A stretch of 36,786 nt of DNA from positions 1 to 36,786 of the forward strand of contig SIBJ01000033.1 in NCBI GenBank assembly GCA_009695195.1. Reading direction: 5' to 3'. Positions 1-7,331 of this stretch are shown here, in pieces. A model generated the notes under the pieces. The model did not search any database, was not told the DNA's origin, and saw nothing but the letters and a program-made list of their open reading frames with translations. A program made the translations under genes and the position numbers. Origin of the DNA: Pedosphaera sp. (GTDB taxonomy: Bacteria > Verrucomicrobiota > Verrucomicrobiia > Limisphaerales > JADLHS01). Within the stretch, counting starts at the first letter, position 1. The number at the start of each line of letters is the position of its first letter.

Positions 1-126
1 GTCGCCCTGATCCGCAGCGCGCTGCTGGCGCTGCTGGCCCAACACCATCCCGACCAGCCTCTGCCCCAAATCCAAGAACATCTCCACTCCCGCCCCAGCC
101 GTTGTCTCGCTCTCCTCAACTCATGA
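1..126 (+). CDS. C-terminal end of an unidentified protein (cut by window edge)
   Basis: An open frame runs in from the left edge and stops with TGA at 124-126, giving 41 residues rich in Leu, Ala, His and Gln and ending CLALLNS. The start lies outside the window, and I do not recognise the family. Its last bases overlap the broken surface-protein fragment on the other strand, so a rearrangement boundary probably lies near 116-140. This could be the tail of a transposase or of an ordinary gene; nothing visible decides. Confidence 0.35.
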   Translation, partial: VALIRSALLALLAQHHPDQPLPQIQEHLHSRPSRCLALLNS

Positions 127-412
127 TCGCTTCAAAACGAAAGACCCTGCCGGCGGCGTAGGTGTTTGTGTTGTTGAGGCTGGTCACGTCCACGGCGGCA
201 CCGCCCTGGAAGATCAAGTCGTCGTTCGCCACGGGCGCGACCCCGGTGCTCCAGTTGGTAGCAGTGGTCCAATTGTTGTTCGTCCCGCCGCCGGTCCAAA
301 AGCGGACGGTGGCGCTCAAATCCGAAGGCCAGGCGAGCGCGGCGACGAGGGCGCACAGCGGGAAGTAACGACTGAAGTGAAACGACGGGTGAGAAGTTTT
401 GGTTGGTGACAT
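116..412 (-). pseudogene. N-terminal fragment of an exported autotransporter-strand/PEP-CTERM-like surface protein
   Basis: The ATG at 412 is chosen because it begins a plausible signal peptide: MSPTKTSHPSFHFSRYF, then a hydrophobic stretch LCALVAALAWPSDLSA. A mature N-terminus follows with FWTGGGTNNNWTTATNW, typical of large verrucomicrobial secreted proteins with autotransporter-associated beta-strand repeats. Such proteins are normally many hundreds of residues long. This one stops after about 98 residues, shortly after NTNTYAAGRVF, where the family sequence would be expected to continue. I read it as a gene truncated by rearrangement at about 116-140, next to the unrelated partial frame on the other strand. 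It is probably non-functional. Confidence 0.6.
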
Positions 413-535
413 AACAGCCTTCAGGTTTTGGGTAAACTGCTGGGAACGCGCTTTTATATCGCGCACCCGCAGAACTGGCAAGCACCATTTCAAAACAACC
501 GTCTCCGCCTTGGCCACATCGACACGGGAAAATGC

Positions 536-1159
536 TTACTCGCGATAACCGTCGGTTACAAAATCTCGGATCACTTCCAGCTCCACCTCGCCCGCGATGG
601 TGTGTGCCTTCACGAACTCGTGCCACTCCACTTTCAAACCCGCGGCCTTGAGCTGGCTCACCTGCTCGCGCGTGCGCGCGAACGGCACGATGGGATCCAT
701 GGTCCCGTGCGTGATGAGCAAACGTTGCTGCGCGGCCACCGGCGAAAGTTCCGCCAGCAATTTGTCCGGTTCCCAAACGTAGCCGCTGATCCCCACCACG
801 CCCGCGAGCCGCTGCGGATAACGCAACCCGACTTCGATGCTCATCAAACATCCCTGTGAGAAACCGCCGAGCGTGGTCTGCTCCGTGGGAAATCCCTGCG
901 CCCGCAAACCGTCGAGCAAATCGAACAGCAATTTGCGGCTGCGCAAAATTCCCGGCCGCGGATCGTGCGCGAAGTCGTACCACGAATGACCGCCGTAATA
1001 TTCATCCGGCGCGTTGACCAGCGCGTAGTTGAGCCACGGAAATCCCATCGCCTCCGGCAGCCAGCGATAACCCTCGCTGCTGTCGCCCAGGCCGTGGAGC
1101 ATGACCAACAACTTTTTGGAAGTCTTCTCCTTCGCCGGAATGATTTCGTATTCGAGCAT
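536..1159 (-). CDS. Alpha/beta-hydrolase, phospholipase/carboxylesterase family
   Basis: This 207-residue protein is the usual size for the bacterial carboxylesterase/phospholipase (YpfH-like) family, cytosolic serine hydrolases of short acyl esters. The oxyanion-side motif LHGLGD is at residues 21-26, and the nucleophile elbow GGFSQG is at about 98-103 with Ser101. Asp155 in GTMDPIVP and His186 in KAHTIAGE complete the triad. No signal peptide is visible. It starts 14 nt beyond the stop of the cytochrome b/c gene on the same strand and is probably co-transcribed with the Rieske and cytochrome genes, although no functional link is known. The physiological substrate cannot be read from sequence. 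Confidence 0.85.
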   Translation of the reverse strand: MLEYEIIPAKEKTSKKLLVMLHGLGDSSEGYRWLPEAMGFPWLNYALVNAPDEYYGGHSWYDFAHDPRPGILRSRKLLFDLLDGLRAQGFPTEQTTLGGFSQGCLMSIEVGLRYPQRLAGVVGISGYVWEPDKLLAELSPVAAQQRLLITHGTMDPIVPFARTREQVSQLKAAGLKVEWHEFVKAHTIAGEVELEVIRDFVTDGYRE

Positions 1160-1167
1160 TGTTTCTG

Positions 1168-1197
1168 AACGCTTCAGCGCTTCAACGCTTCAACGCT
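1168..1197. repeat. Short 8-bp-period tandem repeat at a gene junction
   Basis: Units AACGCTTC, AGCGCTTC, AACGCTTC and AACGCT follow one another. The tract covers the last codons of the cytochrome b/c gene and the gap before the esterase start, so repeat length could change the C-terminal tail of the cytochrome. Confidence 0.6.
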
Positions 1198-2991
1198 CTC
1201 CGCCCCATACCACTCACCGCGCAACCAGTCCGCCACCAGTCCGATTTGCTCCGCGCTCAACATTCCATCTTTTCCAAATGCCGGCATCCGGTCGTTGCGC
1301 TCGCCGTAAAAATCCGCGTGCGCCGGGTCGCTGATGAACTTAACCAGCCACGCGCGCGAGCCGTAGCCCGTCAGGTCCGGCCCGCTCGCATCCGGGTCGG
1401 GTTTGTGGAACGCGTGACACTCCGCGCAGCCGACGCCTTCCACAAAAAGTCCCCTGCCCTCCTCGATCAATTTCACTTCACGTCCGTCCACTTCGCGCTG
1501 CGATTTCAATCCCGCCTCCGCCGACACCGCCACGATGACTTTCCCAAGTTGCTCCCTTTTCTCCGGCGTGAACGCCGCGACCTTCTTCGTCACAAATTTC
1601 ACCATCTTGCCCGAGCCATGTCTCGTCGCGCCAAAATAATTCGTCGTGCCAATGCGCGTCGGGTCGAGCAAGCCCGTCAGCCATTCGCGCGACGCGAAAC
1701 CTTTCAAGTCCGATGCGGATTGCAAATCCTTTGGCACCCCGCCCAAACCATCGTGGCCACCGAAGCGGTGACAGCTCACACACTTCGCGGAAAAAATCTT
1801 CGGCCCTTGCGTAAGCGGATCGTTGCGCAGCAACGTCACCGCCCCGCTCACCGGAATTCCCGCCGGGGATCCCGCCAGTTCGCGCACGCGCTCGGCGTCG
1901 CGATCCGCCTGACGCACAGCCGTCACATACGTCGCATTCGTCCCATCCTCCCGCAACGCGGCCACCGTCAACAAACCCGCACCGATCAGCAGCGTGAAAA
2001 GAAACCACACGTTGAACCGATGCCCCAACTTCCAGCGTCCGATGAAGGGCATCAGCGCAATCAAACCAAACACCAGACCTGGAATCACGAACGCGCCCAG
2101 CACTTCGCTCTGGCCCGGGAAATATTTCAGAAACTGGAACAGGAAGAGAAAATACCAGTCCGGTCGCGCGGCCGAAAACGGCTCGGTCGGATCCGCCGGC
2201 GCGCCCAACTCGATCCCCGGCGCGCCGTGACCGAAAAGCCGCGGCTTCACGAGAATGAACAACACCGTCACCAGCACAGCGAGACACGCCACCGCGTCCT
2301 TCAAAACCTGGTCCTGCCAGAACGGCGCGTCCGGTTTGCGTTTCGGCAACTTCGCCGTCAGCCCGTGCCGTCGAAACAGCGCCACGTGCGCGACCAGCAG
2401 CGCGATCATCGCGCCCGGCAACACGCCCGCGTGGAGCGCAAAAAATCTCGTCAGCGTGTGATGCCCGTAATCTGTGCCGCCGATCACCAGCTTCAGCAAC
2501 GCCGGCCCCACCACCGGCACCGCCGCGAGAAGATTCGTCGCCACCTTTGTCGCCCAAAAACCTTTTTGATCCCACGGCAGCAAATAGCCGGTGAGCGACA
2601 GACCGAAGACAAGTTGCAGCAACACGAGGCCGGTCCAGAAGTTCAACTCGCGCGGCGCTTTGTACGCGCCATCAATCACCACCTGCATCAGGTGCAGCGC
2701 CATCAGCACGATCATCGCGTGCGCGAACATGTGATGCAGCCCGCGCAACAGCCACCCACCCGCGACTTGATTCTGGATGTACCAAACACTTTCCCACGCC
2801 GTCTGCGAACTCGGCGCGTAATTCATCCACAGAAAAATTCCCGTGACGAACTGCACCATGAGACAGAACACCAGCGTGCTCCCCCACGCGTAACGCCAGC
2901 GCGCCCCGCCCGGCACGTTCTCGTACAGCGCCTCGTGCGTCAGCTTCCGCCAACCCACCCGCGCGTCCAGCCAATCGAGAATCCGTTTCAT
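1174..2991 (-). CDS. petB: Cytochrome b fused to a diheme cytochrome c (bc-type quinol oxidoreductase)
   Basis: This is the membrane core of a bc-type complex passing electrons from quinol to cytochrome c. The ATG at 2991 (MKRILDW) is chosen; the frame upstream of it runs through a tandem repeat and looks non-coding. In the resulting 605-residue protein, helix B carries His86 and His100, and helix D carries His187 and His202 (14 residues between, the b6-like spacing). PDWY at 277-280 is the variant of PEWY seen in b6f-like enzymes. The subunit-IV-like half is fused on, up to about residue 345. A soluble tail then holds two c-type heme sites, CVSCH (404-408) and CAECH (522-526). The Rieske gene lies 79 bp upstream. 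Confidence 0.92.
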   Translation of the reverse strand: MKRILDWLDARVGWRKLTHEALYENVPGGARWRYAWGSTLVFCLMVQFVTGIFLWMNYAPSSQTAWESVWYIQNQVAGGWLLRGLHHMFAHAMIVLMALHLMQVVIDGAYKAPRELNFWTGLVLLQLVFGLSLTGYLLPWDQKGFWATKVATNLLAAVPVVGPALLKLVIGGTDYGHHTLTRFFALHAGVLPGAMIALLVAHVALFRRHGLTAKLPKRKPDAPFWQDQVLKDAVACLAVLVTVLFILVKPRLFGHGAPGIELGAPADPTEPFSAARPDWYFLFLFQFLKYFPGQSEVLGAFVIPGLVFGLIALMPFIGRWKLGHRFNVWFLFTLLIGAGLLTVAALREDGTNATYVTAVRQADRDAERVRELAGSPAGIPVSGAVTLLRNDPLTQGPKIFSAKCVSCHRFGGHDGLGGVPKDLQSASDLKGFASREWLTGLLDPTRIGTTNYFGATRHGSGKMVKFVTKKVAAFTPEKREQLGKVIVAVSAEAGLKSQREVDGREVKLIEEGRGLFVEGVGCAECHAFHKPDPDASGPDLTGYGSRAWLVKFISDPAHADFYGERNDRMPAFGKDGMLSAEQIGLVADWLRGEWYGAESVEALKR

Positions 2992-3026
2992 CACGAGCAA
3001 ACCTGAACCACCCGACCCCGGCCTGA

Positions 3027-3061
3027 TTGGATGTTGGGTGTTGGGTGTTGGATGTTCGATG
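3027..3061. repeat. Heptanucleotide tandem repeat between Rieske and cytochrome b genes
   Basis: There are five 7-bp units: TTGGATG, TTGGGTG, TTGGGTG, TTGGATG and TTCGATG. They fill most of the 79-bp gap between the two bc-complex genes, where a translational spacer would be expected. Confidence 0.75.
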
Positions 3062-3070
3062 TTCCCAAAT

Positions 3071-3619
3071 TCATACCGGAATCTTCTTCGCCTTGCCCGC
3101 CTCAAAATTCTGAAACTTCACCCACACCTCACGCTCGTTGCGCACTTCCACTTCGAGCGAATCCAGTCCCCGCGCCGCCGGGCTGCTCGCGTCCGCGATC
3201 TTGCCGTCCATCGCGAACGAACTGTTGTGACACGGGCAGATGAACTTCTCCTTCGCTGCGTTGAAATCCACGAAGCAACCGGCGTGCGGGCAAACGACAT
3301 TGAGCGCCTCCAGTTTTCCTCCCCTCGTCCGCCGCAGATAAACCGCGCCCACCGGCACGCGCTGAAACTTGTTCCACGCATCCTCGCGATCCGCGATCAC
3401 AGAAAACTTTCGCGGCACATCATCCGCTGGCAACGCCTCCAGCGATGTCACCAGCACCGCGCCGCCCGCCGCCGTCTTGCGCCGCAACGGATCGAGCAAC
3501 ACCCGCAACCCCGCCGCCGCCGGCACGAGCGTGAGCACCGCGCCGATGGCCGACGCCAGAATTTTTTTCAGAAACCCGCGACGATCCCCGCCGCAATTGC
3601 ATTGGTTTGGTTCAGACAT
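3071..3619 (-). CDS. petA: Rieske iron-sulfur protein of the bc-type complex
   Basis: This 182-residue protein is the Rieske subunit, which takes electrons from quinol at the outer face and delivers them to the cytochrome c domain. The N-terminus has RRGFLKK at 13-19 followed by one hydrophobic segment (about 20-40), a Tat-type signal anchor. The cluster ligands are clear: CPHAGC gives Cys110 and His112, and CPCHNSSF gives Cys128 and His131. Cys115 and Cys130 are placed for the stabilising disulfide. It is first in an apparent operon with the cytochrome b/c fusion and the esterase. An N-terminal CNC (residues 7-9) before the Tat motif is unusual and unexplained. Confidence 0.93.
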   Translation of the reverse strand: MSEPNQCNCGGDRRGFLKKILASAIGAVLTLVPAAAGLRVLLDPLRRKTAAGGAVLVTSLEALPADDVPRKFSVIADREDAWNKFQRVPVGAVYLRRTRGGKLEALNVVCPHAGCFVDFNAAKEKFICPCHNSSFAMDGKIADASSPAARGLDSLEVEVRNEREVWVKFQNFEAGKAKKIPV

Positions 3620-3684
3620 AACGCTCGTAGTGCGCCGGAAAATAAACGTGAACCGCCAAAAGGCAACGCCGAATCCCGTCGAGG

Positions 3685-3898
3685 CAACCCCAGGGTGCGA
3701 TTAAAGGCGGGTGCGGGTGAGCGGGTACTGGCGGTGTTTTTGGACTGCGGTGGCAAGTCGGACGCGACACCGCTTTCGAGCGCACGGGGCGGGTGGCTCA
3801 TTGCCCTCGCCGTCGTCGGGGCCAAAGCGGTGTCGCGTCCGACTTGCCACCGCAGTCCATAATGCCCTCACCCGTTTTTAATCACACCCCAACCCCAG
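3685..3898. mobile_element. MITE-like palindromic element, copy 1, with 9-bp flanking direct repeats
   Basis: The element proper covers about 3694-3889. Its ends are inverted: GGTGCGATTAAAGGCGGGTG on the left answers the complement of CCCGTTTTTAATCACACC on the right. Inside lies a second inverted repeat of about 34 bp, reading GACTGCGGTGGCAAGTCGG and onward at 3749 and complementary near 3827-3860, around a loop of about 45 bp. CAACCCCAG occurs at 3685-3693 and again at 3890-3898, as expected of a target-site duplication. It encodes nothing convincing. It fills most of the gap of about 410 bp between the Rieske gene and the next gene. A second copy is at the right end of the window. Confidence 0.75.
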
Positions 3899-4033
3899 TG
3901 TCAAGATGTGCCGGAAATCACAACGCGCCTGAATTCCGCTGGACAAGGATTTTTCCAAGCGCAAAATCCAAACCATGAAACATGATAGACTGCAAACGGC
4001 GCAGTCCATTACCTGTTAGGCCGTATTCGCACC

Positions 4034-4363
4034 ATGAGCGTTTACTACTACCTCACACGAAACTCTGATCCATTCGCGAAAGAGGGTGGCTTCATTACCG
4101 AGGCTGAGTGGAGAGCAGCCGTTGCCAGCGTTCCCGACCTTGCCATAGAGATTCCCGAGGAGTCCGGACCGCGAGGTGCGGCTTGTGGTGTATGGGCAGT
4201 GTGGCGTTCTTATCCCGGCGGTTACCCTGCTTGGTTCGTTCTTCTCCGAGACGGTGTTGTTGAGGTGAAGGGAATGGACAAGGCGATGTTTGGGAAGTTC
4301 AAACAGCTTGCTGCCGCGCTCGGTGCGCGGATGTTCTGCGAGGATGGACAGGAGTTCACATGA
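4034..4363 (+). CDS. Orphan 109-residue hypothetical protein (cassette-like)
   Basis: I do not recognise this protein. It is soluble, starts MSVYYYLTRNSDPFAKEGG, and has an EAEWRAAVAS segment and several Trp, resembling in style the small single-gene proteins of gene cassettes or toxin-immunity families. That comparison is only an impression. The ATG lies 12 nt after GTTAGGC (4015-4021), and GCCTAAT (4368-4374) begins 4 nt after the stop. These are the core motifs expected at the two sides of an integron cassette. No integrase is in the window. A small hairpin (GACTGC/GCAGTC, about 3988-4006) precedes it. It sits between the MITE and a decayed gene, a patch of non-backbone DNA. Confidence 0.6.
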   Translation: MSVYYYLTRNSDPFAKEGGFITEAEWRAAVASVPDLAIEIPEESGPRGAACGVWAVWRSYPGGYPAWFVLLRDGVVEVKGMDKAMFGKFKQLAAALGARMFCEDGQEFT

Positions 4364-4462
4364 CGTGGCCTAATCCAGCAATAGGCTGCAAGAATCCAGA
4401 CGCACCGCATCTAAACCACTCGACACCCCCGCCGTCATTTCGCCATCATCCGCGTCCGAACA

Positions 4463-5129
4463 ATGAGCAGCGCGCCGGACTCGATTCAATTTCTTCTCAC
4501 GCTGCCGCCCGTCATGGCGCGCGACTTCGATTCGCTCGACAACCGCAAACCTCCGCAATGGTTCGCCTGTTCCGATTCCGCCGGTCCTCCGCTCGGCTCT
4601 GGCGGCGGCACGGCGAATCTGCTCGTTGAAGCCTGGCGCGCGACGGCGGCGCGCGGCGTTCACGCCGCTTCACCGTCCGCACGCGAAACTGCGGTGAAGC
4701 GGCCTGAAGTCCGCGCTCCTTCCCAAAGTTTGTCCGCGTGGCTCGCTGACAACCGCAAACTCATTCTCCATTCCGGCGGCATGAGCCGCCGCCTGCCGGC
4801 GTACGCGCCCGTCGGAAAACTGTTGATGCCCATTCCCGTCTTCCGTTGGGCGCGCGGACAGCCGCTCGATCAAACGTTGCTCGACCTCGCGGTGCCGGAA
4901 TATTCGCGCGTGCTCGCCGCCGCCGGCCCGAGCGCGGTCGCGATGCTCGTCAGCGGCGACACGCTCATGCGAGCCAAAAACCGACAACTCGTTCGCAAAA
5001 CAATTCCAAGCAGCCACCCGGCTTTCCGCGCAAGACTTGTTGGCGCGCGCAAATGTCCGCCGCCTCCATGACCGTCGCGCGAAGTTGCACGGCGAATGTC
5101 TCGCACAAAAGCTGTCCACCCACTCGTGA
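4463..5129 (+). pseudogene. Decayed L-fucokinase/GDP-fucose pyrophosphorylase (Fkp-type) gene
   Basis: The first 170 or so residues match the nucleotidyltransferase half of Fkp-type enzymes, which activate L-fucose to GDP-fucose: PLGSGGGTANLLVEAW, then LHSGGMSRRLPAYAPVGKLL with the pyrophosphorylase-type loop, and PIPVFRW. After SGDTLMRA (about 4971) the match ends, and the frame runs into low-complexity residues and stops near 5071. In another frame, 4977-5129, a stretch reads LSAQDLLARANVRRLHDRR. It resembles a later part of the same protein, implying an internal deletion and frameshift. Full-length relatives are around 1000 residues. A palindromic repeat (4650-4719) is also embedded in the open part. 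It is almost certainly inactive. Confidence 0.7.
4650..4719. repeat. GGAGCGCGGCGTTCACGCC-type palindrome inside a reading frame
   Basis: CGCGGCGTTCACGCCGCTTC at 4652-4671 faces the complementary arm ending GTCCGCGCTCC at 4719. The same family occurs in full at 23570-23674 and as a half copy at 7234-7255. Here it lies inside the fucose pyrophosphorylase relic and is translated without a stop. Confidence 0.7.
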
Positions 5130-5185
5130 GGAGCACGGAATTTCCTGGCGCGGCTTGCGCCGCAACCAAACCGCCGACCAAGTGA

Positions 5186-5259
5186 AACCGCAGAGACGCG
5201 ATCGGCGCAGAGGTTTCTGTTCGGTGACATTTCTCTGCGTGCATCGGGTCTCTGCAGTT
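5186..5259. repeat. Imperfect palindrome of CGCAGAGAC type
   Basis: AACCGCAGAGACGCGATC on the left pairs with the complement of GATCGGGTCTCTGCAGTT-like sequence on the right (arms about 28 bp, several mismatches). It lies in the 259-bp gap between the fucose pyrophosphorylase relic and tRNA-Thr. No gene is visible in that gap. Confidence 0.55.
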
Positions 5260-5388
5260 GAAGGACTTTTGCAAAAATCTTCACCTAATGCGACGAGGTT
5301 GTGGGATGGAAATCTGGAATCAAGGGCAGCCGCAGGCGCAGGCTTGCTTCCACCACAATTTCCGTGGTAAATAATTCCCTGTTCGAGC

Positions 5389-5463
5389 GCCAGCTTAGCT
5401 CAGTGGTAGAGCAGCAGTTTTGTAAACTGCGGGTCGTCAGTTCAATCCTGACAGCTGGCTCCA
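5389..5463 (+). tRNA. tRNA-Thr (anticodon TGT)
   Basis: The acceptor stem GCCAGCT pairs with AGCTGGC. The D arm is GCTCAGTGGTAGAGC, the anticodon loop TTTGTAA is closed by GCAGT/ACTGC, and the T arm contains GTTCAATC. CCA is encoded at 5461-5463. The gene ends one base before the stop codon of the convergent glycosyltransferase. Confidence 0.96.
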
Positions 5464-5464
5464 C

Positions 5465-7105
5465 TCACTTCGATCTGTCGTCCGACTTCCGCTTCAAGAT
5501 CAGGAAATAACTCGCCGCTGCCTCGGGCAGGGCGTCGTTCTCCTTCGGATTCCCGTCCGTCACCGTCACCGTCCGCGCCAGATCGTAATGCGCGGCCCAA
5601 TAATCCTTCCACCAATCGAAAATCCGCTCATCCGTCCCCGGCGACTTCGCCCAGGAGTAACGGTTCTCCACGTACACCACACACTCGGGCCGCGCCGACT
5701 CGATCTCGCGGATCATCTCGTCCTGCATCGGGCGCGCGAACTGGTGCTTGCCCATCAGCCCGTAGGTGTAGATGTAGCCCGTCGCCGAGCGCCGGCCGGC
5801 GAGAAAATAAATCTGCGGCTCCGACCCGATCACCGCCACGCGCGCGTCCTTCGGAAAATTTTGACGGATGTAATCCGCGACCGTCTGCGACTCGCTGAAC
5901 AATGTCGTCCCGTAAATCGCCTGCCCGACCTTGCGCGGTTCCCGACCGAACCAATCGTCGCCGTCCTCCACGAACGCCACCACGATCACCACGAAAAACA
6001 AAACCTGCACGCCCAGCGCCGAGAACAATTCCACCGACTTCTCGCGCAACAATTGATCCACCGACCGACTCACCGCCACGCCGCACAACAGCGTCAGCGC
6101 CGGTAGCATCGTGATGAAATAATGCGGCCGGAAATAAAGTCCCGCCGCCGTCGCCGCGATGCTGGCGAACACCAGCCCGAGCAAAAAAAAATGCCGCCCC
6201 GCCAGCCGCCGCTCCCACCACATCAACACCGCGCCCACGCCGGCCAGAATCCAGAACGCCACCGTCGGCAGCAGCGTGAATTCCCCCGCCACGTGCAGGC
6301 TCGTCCGCAGCAGCGACCACGGCAGCGCCGACACATATTGCCGCGCGTAACCGACCGTCCAAAAGATGAACGCCTTCAGCACGCCCGCGTGCCAGAGCCA
6401 CACGCACGTCAGCGCGTATGGTAAAGCCAGTCCGGCGAACACCAGCCCGGTCTGCGTCAGGCAACGCTCCAGTTGAAACTCCTTGTTCGCGAAATTTCTC
6501 CACGCCACATACGCCACCGCGAACACTCCGAACGCCAGCCCCGGTTGCTTCATCAAGAACGCCAGCCCGAACAACAATCCCGTCAGGAAAAAATCCCGAC
6601 GCCGCTCCGTCTCGCTCGCGCGCAATAGCAGCCACGCGCCGCCCACTGCGAACAGCGCCACGAAATGCGTCGCGTGCCCCGCCGTGCCCATGAGCGACGG
6701 ACTCGTGCTCAGCAACCCGTAACCCAACGCCGCCACCGCGCCCGTCACCGCGTCCAGCAGCCGGCGACCGAGAAAAAACATCAGGACGATCGTCGCCACA
6801 TTCACCACCGTCAGGCCCAGATGGATGCCCGCCGGCGACTGGCCGAACACGCCCATCATCACCGCGTAAGCCGCGTACGTCCCCGGCAGCTTCATGTTGT
6901 AGGCCAGCTTGTATGGCGGCACCCCCTCCAGCATCAATTGCCCCGCGTAAGCATATTCCCCCTCGTCCCGTTCCAGCGGCATCGCGCGCAAACGCACCCG
7001 CGCGATGACCACCACGAGGATCGTCAACGCCAGCACGGCCCACGCGGCGCGTTGGATCAAAATCTCCGCGCGCCGCGATGGATTCGCCGTTGGCTTGCCG
7101 CTCAT
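5465..7105 (-). CDS. GT39/ArnT-like polytopic membrane glycosyltransferase
   Basis: This integral membrane protein of about 546 residues is of the dolichyl/undecaprenyl-phosphate-sugar glycosyltransferase fold (PMT/ArnT, GT-C). After the first membrane segment, ERDEGEYAY at 45-53 provides the acidic loop in which these enzymes keep their catalytic Asp. About ten further hydrophobic segments follow, then a soluble C-terminal domain (from roughly residue 400) with FPKDARVAVIGSEPQIYFLAG. The ATG at 7105 is chosen over the one at 7198 because the extra 31 residues are basic and unlike a membrane-protein start. The donor is presumably a polyprenyl-phosphate sugar and the acceptor lipid or protein; neither can be read from sequence. 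It has no operon partner. Confidence 0.75.
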   Translation of the reverse strand: MSGKPTANPSRRAEILIQRAAWAVLALTILVVVIARVRLRAMPLERDEGEYAYAGQLMLEGVPPYKLAYNMKLPGTYAAYAVMMGVFGQSPAGIHLGLTVVNVATIVLMFFLGRRLLDAVTGAVAALGYGLLSTSPSLMGTAGHATHFVALFAVGGAWLLLRASETERRRDFFLTGLLFGLAFLMKQPGLAFGVFAVAYVAWRNFANKEFQLERCLTQTGLVFAGLALPYALTCVWLWHAGVLKAFIFWTVGYARQYVSALPWSLLRTSLHVAGEFTLLPTVAFWILAGVGAVLMWWERRLAGRHFFLLGLVFASIAATAAGLYFRPHYFITMLPALTLLCGVAVSRSVDQLLREKSVELFSALGVQVLFFVVIVVAFVEDGDDWFGREPRKVGQAIYGTTLFSESQTVADYIRQNFPKDARVAVIGSEPQIYFLAGRRSATGYIYTYGLMGKHQFARPMQDEMIREIESARPECVVYVENRYSWAKSPGTDERIFDWWKDYWAAHYDLARTVTVTDGNPKENDALPEAAASYFLILKRKSDDRSK

Positions 7106-7233
7106 TGCGAGCAACGATGGCAATACCCGTCTCCGCTGACAACTGGATTTGCCCGGCCAGTTGACCTCGCGCGCGTGTTTCCGTAGCCTCCGGCGCATGG
7201 CGAAGAAAAAAAACCATCGAAGCCGTGCAGAAT

Positions 7234-7255
7234 CGCGGCGTTCACGCCGATTCAG
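7234..7255. repeat. Half copy of the GGCGTTCACGCC palindrome
   Basis: CGCGGCGTTCACGCCGATTC matches one arm of the repeat at 23570-23674, with one change. It lies between the glycosyltransferase and the restriction-modification island, near the island's left boundary. Confidence 0.45.
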
Positions 7256-7331
7256 CCTCTACGTCAAAGTCATGCTCAACCAGATTTTCGGCGAAAATAA
7301 TTTTCAAAACTCAAATATGTGATTTAATCGA

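Noticed and set aside
1159..3006. Long plus-strand frame of 615 codons opposite the cytochrome b/c gene
   Set aside because: Arg/His-rich antisense shadow of a clear cytochrome gene.
3568..3978. Short frames containing SGVASDLPPQS on both strands (also near 36416-36708)
   Set aside because: They are translations of the MITE palindrome, not genes.
7197..7322. 42-codon open frame starting MAKKKNHRSRAESRRSRRF upstream of the methyltransferase
   Set aside because: It is strongly basic, contains a half palindrome repeat, has no ribosome site and no recognisable family; more likely chance or island-boundary debris.
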